Source: Phoronis australis
Taxonomy: Eukaryota; Phoronida; Phoronidae
NCBI GenBank assembly: GCA_002633005.1
Contig: NMRA01000894.1
Coordinates: 1 to 64,000 of the forward strand
DNA length: 64,000 nt
Reading direction: 5' to 3'
Positions 49,101 through 60,740 of the stretch are shown in pieces. Position 1 is the stretch's first letter; every line of letters begins with the position of its first letter. The translations under genes were made by a program, and so were the position numbers. A model generated the notes under the pieces. The model was not told the origin of the DNA, did no database searches, and was given only the letters and a program-made list of their open reading frames with translations.

Positions 49101-52100
49101 GTGTTCATAGGCGTTTGGTTATAGCGTGCAACCACCATACCTTTCCTTTGAAGCCTGGGAGATAATTGGCCTGCTTGTTATCATATGGGACAAAAGACTG
49201 AGCTGGGCAGTTAACAAAAGAGGCAGATGTTATCGCAGGTTCAGCACCCCTCACGTCTGTAAAAGTTAGTGAACGACAGAACGCTGTAATGAGTATAGTT
49301 TGGTAGCAGCCCTTCGTTAACAAAAACTTTGTTAAAACATTAGATGAAGTTTTTATATTGAAGAAACAAAATTAGCAAGTTTCATGGACAAAATTATGTT
49401 GTAGAATATGACCATCTCTTGGTGAAAATCATGATTTTTTTAAAAGATGAAGTCAAAACATGTGATCACGAGCTTTTGGGCATTGCTTTCTTGCACGTAT
49501 AGGCTTTTGTGATCATGAATTAAAATAATTACATTTTGTTTATGGGTCTGCTATTAATACCTAAAACAATATAAATAAGAAATTTGATCCTAGGTTAGCT
49601 AATTACCATAAATTCAAACATTTGACACCAATCCTTGTGCAAAATTTGATGTCCAATGGCAATAGTATCATAAACATTGTTCAATGTAACTTTAAAATAT
49701 CATGTCTTGACAAAACTTGACTTCACTTGGTTATCTCACATTTCCAAATCAATGAATGTTGAAACTGTTCTTCATAGCAATGACATTTGTCCAGTTTGTT
49801 AGTCTTACTTTGAATCCGTCGTGATTTCACATTTGACATGCAGTGTGTGGAAAAGAAGTACAATTTGGATTTCAGAAATTCTGTTTAAATTATTTCTGTT
49901 TTCTTTCAGTGTGATTGGACTCAACTTTGATTTCTTGGTCTACAACATTCTTGGATTTACGGCATATGGCTTATTTAATGTTGGAATGTTCTGGATTCCT
50001 GAGATTATGGTGTGTTTAAATTTTGGTTAGCTTTAACACAATTGTAATATACAAACCAAGTTCAGACAGAAAACATTTCACATAACACACTTATTTATGC
50101 TGTAGGGGTCCCTTTCAGTTGATATTTTATTGCATGCTTAATGCTGTTGTAAATCCACGCTCTGTCAGAAAAGATCTTTTAATTGAGACAACTTACTACA
50201 ATAAACACTGATATTGGTTTGACCTAATTCATATGAAAATTGATTTCTGTTCGTAGAATAAATGAATGGTTTGCTATAAGTACTTTAGACTGTGATTACC
50301 ATTCCGCTCAGCGTCTGTAAGTTGGGATAGTTACATAACAATCCTATCTATGTGGATTACTTGCCACTAATTCGGAAATCAATTTATAGCATTATTTAGC
50401 TAGACAATTGATAGAAATACTTTTTTCCATGCAGTACTGTTCTCCCCAAGATAAAGGTGAGCTTGGGGTGGGGGGGATGACAGAACGCTATCAGTTGGGG
50501 TGGGGGGATGACAGAACGCTATCAGTTGGGGTGGGGGGATGACAGAACGGTATCAGTTAAGGCTACTGCTAAGGCAAGAGATGAGACCCCTACGTTGTGT
50601 TTTCTTGGTGAAATTTCATTACAAATATTTAGGTCATGGTTAGGTAATAATTTGATAAAAGTGTTAAAATTCAGACTGAGGTGAGCCCGATGTTGAAAAA
50701 CAAGATACTAAAGAAAAGCCAAGTTCACTTGAACCGAAACCTGACAAAATCCTATACAGGGCAAGTATATGTATACATGACAAGCTTATAATTTAATTAT
50801 CTCTTATTTTTTTCCTTTTCAACATCACTACTAAGATCTGCCATGAGTCCTCATCCGTAAGACGACGATACATGGACCTGGTGATGTTCCCCTGGTTGAC
50901 CTACCAATAATTACCTTCATGCATGACATTAGACTATCTAAAAACAATGTAATGGCCATCATTGGTTGACATCGATAAACATTGAGCATGTACGCTCAAA
51001 ATTTGAGTAAAGAATTAGTCTGGAAGTTTAATTTAATTCTAGCGTGGGGGCTCCAGCATGCTGAGCCTGGTGAAAACTGCATTATGTGGCGTGGTGTATA
51101 CCCTGTGTTAAGTGGGTTGATTAACAGCAATGTACTTGAATATTTTCATTTTTATAAAAAATTGTTGTAACATTAATTGAAATTTGAATTCCGCAATTTG
51201 GGTTATTGGCTGAAAAATGGGTTTCTAAAAAATGTGGCTTTTAGTAAGCTCTAGTTAAATGTTTCAGCCCTATGTTTGTTTTGCTGACTTATTTTATAAA
51301 TTCAATGAGTGTTATGGTTTGAGATATTAAAATCCTATTGTTTCATGTTTTGATAGAAACTATAAAAGCCTTAATAACTAGTTGGTAAATGGATTATATC
51401 CACCGTAAGCAGCTTACATCCAACATGCAGTGCTTACTGTGTCAGGTCATGTAGATATTGTGCTTAACTGACCTTTTTATGGATAGTGAACACTGATACA
51501 TGCGCATCCCAGATTATACAGTTGTCATCGAATTGAGAATCAGGGAAATATCACATATTTGGTCACCTGCCTGTGAGCTTGTTGATTTTGAATGGATGTT
51601 TTTGTTCATCAATTGTATGATAATTTCCAATGTCTTGATACTTCAGTGAAATGCCACTTTGAATAAAATGGTTACTTTTAGATATTATGTGAATCAGGCC
51701 CAACAGGGTGTACATATGTTATCTCAATAATACACAAAATCTAGTATGTGATTGTATTTTGTGAATTTTGTTTCAGTTATTTTTTCTTATTCTTTACAGA
51801 ACGAGTTTCATGCCCAGAATCCACGATCTGTGAATCCAGTTCAAGTGAATGATGTTTTCTTTACACTCCACGCTGTTTTGATTACAGGAGTTACAATTTT
51901 CCAGTGTTTTATTTATGAGGTAGGGACTTTTGAATTGTCACTGAGTAGTCTTTGTTTTCTACACATCATCTGTCTGCGGGATCCCAAAATAATTGTGAAT
52001 TGAATTGTTTTGGAGTTGGCTTGTGCACAACTGAAACACAAGTCAGTTCGCTATAATTATTTTTGGAACCAGCACGTACTGCTGACCTTACTACACATGG

Positions 52101-55100
52101 ATGTGTAGGTACTCTTGACCTTACTACACATGAATGTGTAGGTACTCATGACCTTACTACACATGGTCGTGTACAAGCCAAATTGACCTGTTGTGTGGCA
52201 ACATAATAAAGATTGTACTTGTTAAGCCTAGTTAACAAAATGCAAACATGACAATTTCATCCATTGCTTTTTCTTATGTTGAAGGTACTTTATCATATAG
52301 GTATGTTGCTACAATTTTCAATAAAAACATCATCTCATTTCTCCGGTTCTCTTGCAGAGAGGAAACCAGAAGGTGTCCAAAGTGTGTATAGCCTTAGTCA
52401 GTGTTGCACTGTTATTTGCCGTTGTAACTCTATTTGTGGCAGTAGGCAAGGCTATCACATGGCTTCAGTATGTCTACTTCTTCTCATACATCAAACTAGC
52501 CGTATCCATCATCAAATATGTACCTCAGGTAAGTCATAAGATTACTTAGTGCACATTACCTGATGTGTAAGCGGTTTCTCTTCGCTAATTTTATGCATTT
52601 TTTTGCCCTGAAATGCATGTTTAATATTTACGCATGCATTTAATCTGTTCAATTCTGTCCATATTTGACACTTTCTCTCAAGTAAGTTGAACCTTCTTCA
52701 CAAACATGCTAAAACAATGTTAATACATGTTTTTTGCTTTTGTATGTGTTTATTACTGTTCAGACCTGTTTACTTCCCCTCGCATGATTGATCTATTGTG
52801 TTGTGAAAGAATTAATATTTTTAGGTATATAAACAAAATCTTTTTAATGCAATGATGCAGCTTATAAATGTAGCTCATAAAATGTATTACCAAACTACTT
52901 ACCCATTCCAGTGGAGTGATGGTAGGGTGTTGGGGGAAACAAACGGAGTGAGAGTCGGGTATTGGGGGAACAGAGTGAGAGTAGGGTGTTGGGAGAAGAA
53001 AACGGGTAAGATTAGGGTGTTGTTGGAAACAAACGGAGTGAGAGTAGGGTGTTGGGGGAAACAGTTTGCTTTTTATGAGAGTCAGAAATGATAATTTAGA
53101 AAATTATAACAAGTTATGAGATTTCATGATCCTGAAAATGTATATTGAACAAAATTTGTCCTTGTTAACTGTTGTTTTGGTATTGATGTGTCTTCATTTT
53201 AATACGAAGACACAGTCACGGGACCCAGTTAATGGTCGATTGATAAAAAGTCAAAATACAATTCCATAGGCTTTCTACAGAAAATATATATATATATATA
53301 TATATGTATATATTTTTACGGAGTTAAAATCTACAGCTTGGTAGATATTTGACTAAATGTAGACATGTTGATAAATTCGTAGTACGTCCCCTTAAGTATG
53401 CTCTTAATATTAGCATGACATTCATTATGGCATTGTTTGTCTAGTTCATAAAATATTTTATTTCCTCTGTTGCTAGGCGTACATGAATTTCAAAAGAAAA
53501 AGCACAGATGGATGGAGTATAGGCAATGTGTTGTTGGACTTCACTGGGGGCACCTTCAGCCTGCTGCAGATGTTTTTGATATCATATAATAATGGTAAAT
53601 TAATGTTTACAGACATAGTGCAGATGTTTTAGACATGGCTTGGTAGTCAATGGGTAAACACAGCCGCAGAGATTTTTAATATCATGTAATGATGTGTGAC
53701 TGCTTAGTAAACTGTCTCAAAATTATAACCAGGAAGGGAATTGCTACGCTTTATGAGAAAGTAATGCAACTACAACAGAAAAAAAGTTCTGAAAATTAAA
53801 TGGAAAATCGACCTTAATGACAGTGTGTACGTTTAATGCAAAATTCATTAAAATTGAGAAAGTGCATGTTTTGATGGTCGGAAACCCTCTTTGTGCGTCG
53901 AATACGCAAGTCCAGCTTTTTATTGGGAAACCGTATTAAAAAAGTGCCTATCGAGGCACTCTTTGTGGGTTGACAGCGGAAACTCAACATTTTTTATTGA
54001 GATAACGCATTTTTACAAAAGAGAATCAGTTGTCTGGAACGTTTCATGTGCGTCAACAACGCAAACCAGACCCACTCATTGGAAATCCCATATTTGTCAC
54101 CAGGAAGACTCCTTTTTCACAACGCAGCCCGCTATTTCAAGTGAGATAGCGCAATTTTGATAAGATTCCATCACTTGCCGAAAACGGTTTTTGAGCATCG
54201 GCGAAGCAAGCCGAATATTTCATATTGAGAAAGGGCATCTTTGAAAAGAAGAACCAACGCTTGTCGGGAACTGTCTTTATGCGTTGACAACACACATTTC
54301 TTATTGGGAAAGTCAGATTTTCAAAAATTAATCGCGCAGACCGTTTGAGTCTTATTGACCTGCAATTATGCTGCTATCAAATGACCGAGCCAGCAATGTT
54401 TGATACTACGACCGCTCATCGAAATAATGTACACCCGCGAAATTGGGACACTAGTCGAAACCCAAATTTGGAGGTCCGCCAAATTCGGACACCACAGAAA
54501 TGATGTTTCGCGAGATTCGTCCAAGAATGAATTTTTTGTAGTGGAATTAATTTTCAGTGTCCGAAAATCACGCGACTTTACCGTACATATTGCTGAGAAT
54601 TTGTTATTTGGTCTGGATGCAAAAAACTTGCAAAAACACAAGATCATGCAATTAATATTATTATGCGCCCACATATTTATATGTGGACGCATTATGCTGT
54701 CATCTCCGTCCATCCGGCGTCCGCTGCTTTATCTCCAAAACCCCTTGACGTATGTTATGAAATTTTGCACATGTTCCTTCCATAGATGGGACGGCATGAG
54801 AGAACTTCCGGACGGATCCGCCAACCAGTGTGGCCCCTAGTGGCAATTTTATTTTTTTATGCTTACCTCTGTATCTTCAGGGGTCCGTAATGGATTTTAT
54901 TGAAATTTAGTATGTAGGCTTCTATTAGTGAGATGACACGATCCTCCCGTTTTCGAATGGATTTGACGTAGTTTATGCCATCTAGTGGCCGTTTTTACTG
55001 TTTTCGAGTCTGTTTTTTTGCGTCCACCCTTCTATCAGCCAAACCGCTCAAAGAATGCTTGTGAAAATTGGCATGTATGCTTTTACTATGAAGTGGATGA

Positions 55101-56292
55101 CTGACGATGATTTTTTGATGACTTTGTGTACTGGGGCGCCTCCTAGTGGCAGTTTTTTTTTGCGCTCATGGCTGTATCTCCTAAACTGTTTGCAGGATCT
55201 TTACTTAATTTAGCAAGTGTATTTATATGATATTGACTACAGATGACGACGACTTTTGGACAGATCTGACTACTGATGTGCCCCCTATTGGCAATTTTAG
55301 TTTTTATGTTTAACTCTGTATCTTCAAAGGTCCTCAACAGATTTTCATAAAAGTTTGAACATAGGCATCTATTGGTGAGATAACGCTATCATCCTGTTTT
55401 TGGATGGAATCGAGGTATTTTGCACCACCTAGCGGCCATTTTTACTGTTTTCAAATCTTGTTTTTGGCATCCACCCCTCGATCGTATATGTTTTCAGTGT
55501 GAAGAGGACATTTGATAATGGTGACTGGCTACTATGGCACCTCCTAGTGGTAGTTTTGTTTTGTTTTTTGCCCATAGCTGTATATCCAAAACCCACTGCA
55601 GGATCTTTATTAAATTTAGTAAGTGAATTTATATGAAGATAACAGACGACAACTTTCAGGCGGATGGAACGTACACTGTGCTCACAAGTGGCAGTTTCAT
55701 TTTGTTTTCCTTTATTTCTCTGAAGTTCCTTGACAGATTTTCATGAAATATGGCATGTTCCCCTTTTTGGATGGATTAACATTTTTGCGCCATCTAGTGG
55801 CCATTTTTATGATACAAATAAATAACCCTAAAAGCACACTATTTGCGATGCATTCGTGGGCGCATTTCAACGCTCCGCGTTGCTCTTGTGTAATTTTTTG
55901 TAAGACATTGCCATGCATGATGAGTGAATTGCGTTATCATGTTAGTTTTACTCGTGAGTGTTTAGGTATACAGATCATAGCCCTGTTTTAGTCTATAACC
56001 ACCTGTTGAAGCCATAAGCAGCTATTGGGACGGGGGGGAGGGGGGGTGCATAATTCCTTGTATAGCTAATTAACATTCTTTATTTGCAGATGATTTCTCC
56101 TCCATATTCACGGATCCCACCAAGTTTGGTTTAGGATTGTTCTCAATCCTTTTTGATGTGTTATTCATTGTACAGCATTACTGCTTGTATCGAGGTGCTG
56201 AACAGAAAAATTTCGAAGCAGTGTCTGAAGTTTTGGTGAATGAAGATGGGACTACCTACACTTATGATGATAAGGAATCCTTGATTGAGTAG
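43178..56292 (+). CDS. CTNS: Cystinosin, lysosomal proton-coupled cystine exporter; 9 exons, 418 residues
   Basis: Exports cystine from lysosomes together with protons. Exons: 43178-43280, 44469-44559, 45626-45835, 46882-47022, 49910-50009, 51800-51919, 52358-52528, 53477-53594, 56090-56292. All junctions are GT-AG and the frame is continuous to TAG. Residues 1-24 form a signal peptide. Residues 25-140 form a luminal domain with sequons N35, N40, N59, N99 and N127. The seven-helix region has two PQ-loop repeats: [12 protein letters not shown] (P172-Q173) and [15 protein letters not shown] (P311-Q312). Conserved blocks include [25 protein letters not shown] (D333, equivalent to human D305 if recalled correctly) and [12 protein letters not shown]. 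The protein is about 50 residues longer than the human one, mainly in the luminal and C-terminal parts. The tail lacks the terminal GYDQLN sorting motif and ends DDKESLIE. Introns carry several repeats and a 686-bp gap, so a missed exon in intron 4 cannot be excluded, although the frame and the conserved order show nothing absent. Confidence 0.95.
43989..44063. repeat. 25-bp tandem repeat, 3 copies, cystinosin intron 1
   Basis: The unit ccaacttttcatttcttggc plus ctaaa occurs three times without interruption. Confidence 0.9.
45157..45410. repeat. Diverged ~130-bp tandem duplication, cystinosin intron 2
   Basis: Two copies share ctttcagtgt, gagctgctctgtg, catcagatttcttt and cagttgtaa-gaaatga in the same order. 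Confidence 0.75.
47796..48786. mobile_element. Inverted-terminus insertion inside dispersed repeat copy 1
   Basis: ATTTATCCACCTT at 47796-47808 and AAGGTGGATAAAT at 48774-48786 are perfect 13-bp inverses near the edges of the segment that splits copy 1. The interior is mostly N. It is probably a DNA transposon or MITE; length and coding capacity are unknown. Confidence 0.45.
47955..48640. other. Assembly gap (686 N)
   Basis: Run of N within cystinosin intron 4, inside the inserted segment. Confidence 1.
50461..50558. repeat. G-rich 31-bp tandem repeat, 3 copies, cystinosin intron 5
   Basis: Units read agttggggtggggggatgac plus agaacgctatc. G-runs occur on the transcribed sense strand, so G-quadruplex formation across copies is possible. 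Confidence 0.85.
52084..52176. repeat. 33-bp tandem repeat, 3 copies, cystinosin intron 6
   Basis: The phrase gaccttactacacatg recurs at 52084, 52117 and 52150, followed by gtgta and ggtactc in the first two copies. Confidence 0.85.
52915..53065. repeat. G-rich ~33-bp tandem repeat, about 4 copies, cystinosin intron 7
   Basis: The phrases tagggtgttgggggaaac and ggagtgagag alternate with indels between copies. Confidence 0.75.
53286..53312. repeat. (AT)n microsatellite, cystinosin intron 7
   Basis: About 13 AT units interrupted by one tg. Confidence 0.9.
53880..54350. repeat. Highly diverged ~85-bp tandem array, cystinosin intron 8
   Basis: Recurring words are gtgcgtcaacaacgcaa or variants, tattgagaaa/tattgggaaa, and ataacgcatttttacaaaag or variants, at roughly 80-90-bp spacing. 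No coding function is apparent. Confidence 0.55.
54663..55818 (+). repeat. Dispersed repeat with CTCF-like motifs, copy C, in cystinosin intron 8
   Basis: It starts with a near-perfect palindrome (atgcgcccacata, tt, tatgtggacgcat) and continues with ~447-bp subunits. The phrase gtggcaattttatttttt near 54840 recurs as attggcaattttagtttt near 55287. CTCF-like boxes are on the minus strand at 54976-54988 (CCACTAGATGGCA) and 55788-55800 (CCACTAGATGGCG), with weaker ones near 54832, 55138 and 55424. The orientation is opposite to copies A and B. Confidence 0.75.
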
Positions 56293-56678
56293 CTTTAACG
56301 GAATCTGTTAATTCACCTCCATTCTCAGTGAAGATTACTCCGACAGTCATTCGTCATGACAGGAAATTGTAGGTCATTTTCTCTGAATACTTTGGCTTGT
56401 TATGTAACAGTGTAATGTGAGTGCTGTTTAAGTGTAATAATTGAATCTATTATGAAATACCAAAGTGTAACATTTAAACCTTCTTGCAATGCTAATGTTA
56501 ATGAGGTTGCTGTAAAAATTTTCCAGTTTGTGAAGTCTCTGAAATTTGTGACACCAAAATTCAAGTCGATATAGATTTTTCATAATCTTGAATGTTTAGG
56601 ACATGGGCTATTTTGGCATTTTGTCACACACTGAGCACTAGGCTGTGTCAACTGAGTCCAAAAATAGACTGAGCAGCT

Positions 56679-56684
56679 AATAAA
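56679..56684 (+). terminator. Probable poly(A) signal of cystinosin
   Basis: AATAAA about 390 bases after the cystinosin stop codon, giving a short AT-rich 3'UTR. Confidence 0.55.
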
Positions 56685-56699
56685 ATCAAAAATCCACAG

Positions 56700-57624
56700 A
56701 TGCACATTGTTATTGTGTAACAGTCATCAAGTGAATGATGGTTTATCATAGTTTTGGATTTGAGACAGCCAAGATTGCATATTTCGAAAATGTGGTACAA
56801 ACGGCTCCCACCATAAGCGAAATAATTAACTTTTCATTGCCCTTACTGACTGGAGAATTGTTTACTGTTTCTGCTTGTGAAAAATCATTGATGTATGCAA
56901 TGCACCCACTGAGTTTGGACATCATCAAGTGCTATTGAATTGGTTAGGTTTGTAGCACTGGTTTGTATCATGCTTCAGACTCCTACAGCACCATGCCAAG
57001 AATTGTACAATGACATGTGGCTTTCATCAACATCCAATTGCTGCCTGGTGGTTTGCTTATTGGCCTAATTATGTTGCACACTCAGCAGAATTAACGAGAT
57101 TCCTATTATGGCAACATTGTTCCAAAGTTTTTATGTTGAAAAGTCAAATTTCTTATTGGATTTTCAAAATTCAAAAACCTAATCACGTGTTCTTTTCACA
57201 AACTATTCAAATATGCAATTTAAAAACTTTATACTGTTGTCGCCCACAGTGTGTTTATGATGGGTGTAATTATCAAGAGACTGATAACATTAGCAGCCTG
57301 GGGCCGATGTAATTAACTGCAACAACATGGCCTGTTTGATCAATAGGGCAGATTTTGTGGTATGCAAACCGGTTGAGTTGCCCAACTGTCTCGACCTGTG
57401 AGGGCTTCAACACAGAATTCTTTTCATGACACCTAGTGGTGTGGTTAGTAAATTTACATTTTGGCAATCATGAGTGAATTAAGTATTTGTTTTTCATTTT
57501 TCAGTATTCTATTTTCTATAGTAAAAGTAGTTCTCTTCATCTACGGTGATTCGTGCTTGGGAAATATGCCCGTATGACATTCTCTTTTGGTTTGAGATTT
57601 GTTGACTATCTGCAAGCAATTCAC
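56700..57624. other. Intergenic stretch downstream of cystinosin
   Basis: No gene recognised. Short frames on both strands lack motifs. One GACACCTAGTGGTG word near 57428 resembles the CTCF-like box of the dispersed repeat. Confidence 0.45.
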
Positions 57625-58368
57625 TGCAGTTGATTGTGAGATATCTGCAGATGAGTGTGAGATATCTGTAGATGATTGTGAGATATTTGCAAGGGATTGT
57701 AGGATATCTGCAGATGATTGTAAGATATCTGCAGATGATTGTGAGATATCTGCAGATGATTGTGAGATATCTGCAGGTGATTGTGAGATATATGCAGGTG
57801 ATTATGAGATATCTGCAGGTGATTGTGAGATATATGCAGGTGATTGTGAGATATCTGTGCGTGATTGTGAGATATCTGCAGGTGTTTGTGAGATATCTGC
57901 AAGTGATTGTGAGATATCTGCAGATGATTGTGAGATATCTGCAAGTGATTGTGAGATATCTTCAGGTGATTGTGAGGATATCTGCAGATGATTGTGAGAT
58001 ATCTGCAGGTGTTTGTGAGATATCTGCAAGTGATTGTGAGATATCTGCAGATGATTGTGAGATATCTGCAAGTGATTGTGAGATATCTGCAGGTGATTGT
58101 GAGATATATGTGGGTGATTGTGAGATATCTGCAGGTGTTTGTGAGATATCTGCAGGTGATTGTGAGCGAGACATCTGCAGGTGATTGTGAGATATCTGCA
58201 GATGATTGTGAGATATCTGCAGATGATTGTGAGATATCTGCAGATGATTGTGAGATATCTGCAGATGATTGTGAGATATCTGCAGATGATTGTGAGATAT
58301 CTGCAGATAATTGTGAGATATCTACAGATGATTGTGAGATATCTGCAAGTGATTGTGTGACATCTGCC
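57625..58368. repeat. 21-bp minisatellite, about 35 copies
   Basis: The unit gatgattgtgagatatctgc plus a has variants gcaggtgatt and gcaagtgatt. A block of four variants (gtgttt, aagtgatt, agatgatt, aagtgatt) appears twice, near 57885 and 58010, showing higher-order duplication. Frames stay open on both strands because 21 is divisible by three. Single-base and larger length changes near 57973 and 58165 shift frames, which argues against a protein. Confidence 0.95.
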
Positions 58369-58425
58369 AAGGAAGCAAAATGAAACCAATCAATGAAAGC
58401 AGACAACGTACAACTACGTTTGCTG

Positions 58426-58440
58426 CCAACAGGTGGCGAG
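58426..58440 (+). promoter_or_regulatory. Isolated CTCF-like motif beside the 21-bp minisatellite
   Basis: CCAACAGGTGGCGAG fits the core CCANNAGRKGGCR. It stands about 60 bp after the minisatellite and outside the dispersed repeat. A chance match is possible. Confidence 0.25.
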
Positions 58441-58996
58441 GAGCGTGCATATAGATCTTACAATTATCTAACTTTCACAGTAAAAAGGCCTATGGCAAGT
58501 ATTGAATATTGTTAATTTTGCAACTTATTAAAAACTGAGTCACGAATCATGACAAGTTAACACTTCTCATTGTGTGTGGTTACGCCGTGGTCAGAATGAA
58601 GGTCAGGCCTGGGTGTTATTTGGGGCCTAGTAATCTGCTTCATTCTCATTTTGAAGTTGATTTTTTGAAGCAGGGCTAGTCCAGATGTGACATCCCAATT
58701 CCAAAATATTAGTCCAAAAGTCCATTAGTCCATATGCATGAACAGGAAGAGGGACGAGCACCCAGTGAGTTGGCCCGCAAAGCGCGTTTGGCCATGCGTT
58801 ATACCCATTTGTCATGATCCGACGGCCCCATACATGTGGAGAATTTCTCGCTTACAGTGATGACCGCTCTGATTCCCTAAGCCCCAGACAACTTTTACGA
58901 TGCCTATTCAGCACGCCCTTTGTATTTAAGTAGATCTGAGCTAGTGAAGTGGAAAAGTAATTGCTAGCATTACTGTCTCAACAATTTGGTTTTCTG

Positions 58997-59455
58997 TGAC
59001 ATTTGCACTCTAGAGAGTAGTTTTAACATGGTACATTATAAATATTACAAAATGACTAAAAAGGTTAACTTGTGTTTATCTTCACGAAGGGCCACTTCCC
59101 AAAGGAACGGTAAGTTTCATATTGCTTTTCTTTATTTAATTTTTAATGCTTCTGCCCACTTGTTTTTTTTTTCTTACCGGAAACTGGTTGGTAACTTTTT
59201 ATAAGTTTTGAGTACCCCCATTTGGTTTTATCTGACATTTGCAGTAAGAGCTAGCCTGCAACTCTGGAGAGTAGTTTTAACTTGGTACATTATAAATATT
59301 ACAAAATGACTAAATAGGTTAACTTGTGTTTATCTTCACAAAGGGCCACTTCCTAAAGCAACGATGAGTTTCCGGTTTTCTTTATTTAAATTTTAATGCT
59401 TCTGCCCACTTTTTTTCTTACCGGGAACGGGTTGATAACTTTTTATCAAAGTTTT
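58997..59455. repeat. 254-bp tandem duplication, 2 copies
   Basis: The phrase agagtagttttaac recurs at 59014 and 59268, followed in both by gtacattataaatattacaa, aacttgtgtttatcttcac and a pyrimidine-rich ttcttaccgg end. Confidence 0.9.
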
Positions 59456-60112
59456 GAACTTGGAGTATCAAAACAGTGGTAGATTTTGATCGCCACCTTA
59501 ACTTGAGCCCATCCCTAAACTTAGTACTTACCACATTACAGGTACACTATTTTACATTTCACGTGTCATTAAAGTTTAATCTTTGTTAGAACTCAAATCA
59601 TTAAATATGTACAAAAGTGCAAATATGGTGATAATCAAACTGAAGATTTGGAATCTGTGGACAATTTCGGTGGCACTGACTATAGTAACTATTCTAGCTC
59701 TTTGTCAGTAATAGAAAATGAAAATTGGGCTCAACAACTATTTGGTGGTCAAAAATCGGGTTAAACGAGATTGAAAGAATAAAGGAATCCATGTGATATT
59801 GTTAACTCTGATCAGCATTTGTATATCTACCGAGTATATCAATACGCGCGGTAGTTTATCTCTTCAGTCGTTCACAATGGTTGTAGTTTTTAGATTATTA
59901 GTTCATCGATTTTTAAAAATCGAAAACCATACTTGGTTGTTTTTTCCAGCTGAATACGCCGTGGTGTTCGTTTATAACGAAAGTTAGTGGTTTGTGTTAA
60001 TGTTCTCTTTGGTCCTGGTACAAGCCGCTCAGAAGGACAAGCGGTGAAAATTTCCTCATATCTTTGTAAATGCGTGACTTCCTTGTAAGCGTATTATTCA
60101 CGACATGCGCAT

Positions 60113-60740
60113 TAGTCCAACAGCCAATAGTCCAAAAGCCACATGACGGCATTTTCCCGTTACTCCCAACTTGTTCGATTCTATAGCCTAACAACAAGTT
60201 GGGAAGTTTACTCCCGTAGCCAATATCTTACACGACTGATTAACTCCATTCTGGCATACATGGTTGGAGGCCCTGTGCTCTTTTGTTCGATAATTGCTCT
60301 AATCTTAGATCAGATCGTATCTAGCCTGACTGCGCTGGGTTGATCAAAATGAAAGGTAAGTTATAAGATATTTTAGCTTAAACCAATAGAATTTCTGAAT
60401 CCGTCGTCAACTTCTGAGCATGTTCGGTTTTTGAATCACCAAAATCGCCCAACTACAACAGAAGTTAAGACGATCTATTCTATCCAAACGGACGCACTGG
60501 GTTTGACTGTGTTCATACGCGTTCGGTAATAGCGTGCAACTACCATACGTTTCCTTTGAAGCCTGAGAGATAATTGGCCTGCTTGTTATCATACGGGGCG
60601 AAAGACTGGGCTGGGCAGATGTTATCGCACATTCAGCACCCCTCACGTCTGGAAAAGTTACTGACCGACAGAGCGCTGTAATGAATAGTCCAAAAGCCTA
60701 TTTGTCCAAAAGCCAATAGTCCAAAAGCCCATTTGTCCAA
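60113..60740 (+). repeat. Dispersed repeat copy 2, flanked by tagtccaaaagcc words
   Basis: Uninterrupted copy of the repeat also found at 47618-49295. Words of the form tagtccaaaagcc lie at both edges (60133; several between 60687 and 60732). They could be terminal repeats or an older microsatellite. The body has no coding motif. Confidence 0.8.

Larger units (their letters stand above)
47618..49295 (+). repeat. Dispersed repeat copy 1 in cystinosin intron 4, interrupted
   Basis: Sequence 47618-47742 plus 48868-49295 is collinear with 60153-60684 (shared phrases: cttgttcgattctatagcc, caacaagttgggaagtttac, ttgttcgataattgctctaa, tcaccaaaatcgcccaac). The family has no recognised coding capacity. 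The two parts of this copy are separated by about 1.1 kb containing the assembly gap. Confidence 0.85.

Noticed and set aside
57599-58406. Frames of 130-261 residues with DISQSSA- and DDCEISA-type repeats
   Set aside because: Product of the 21-bp minisatellite; frame-shifting indels within the array are not avoided and there are no flanking exons.
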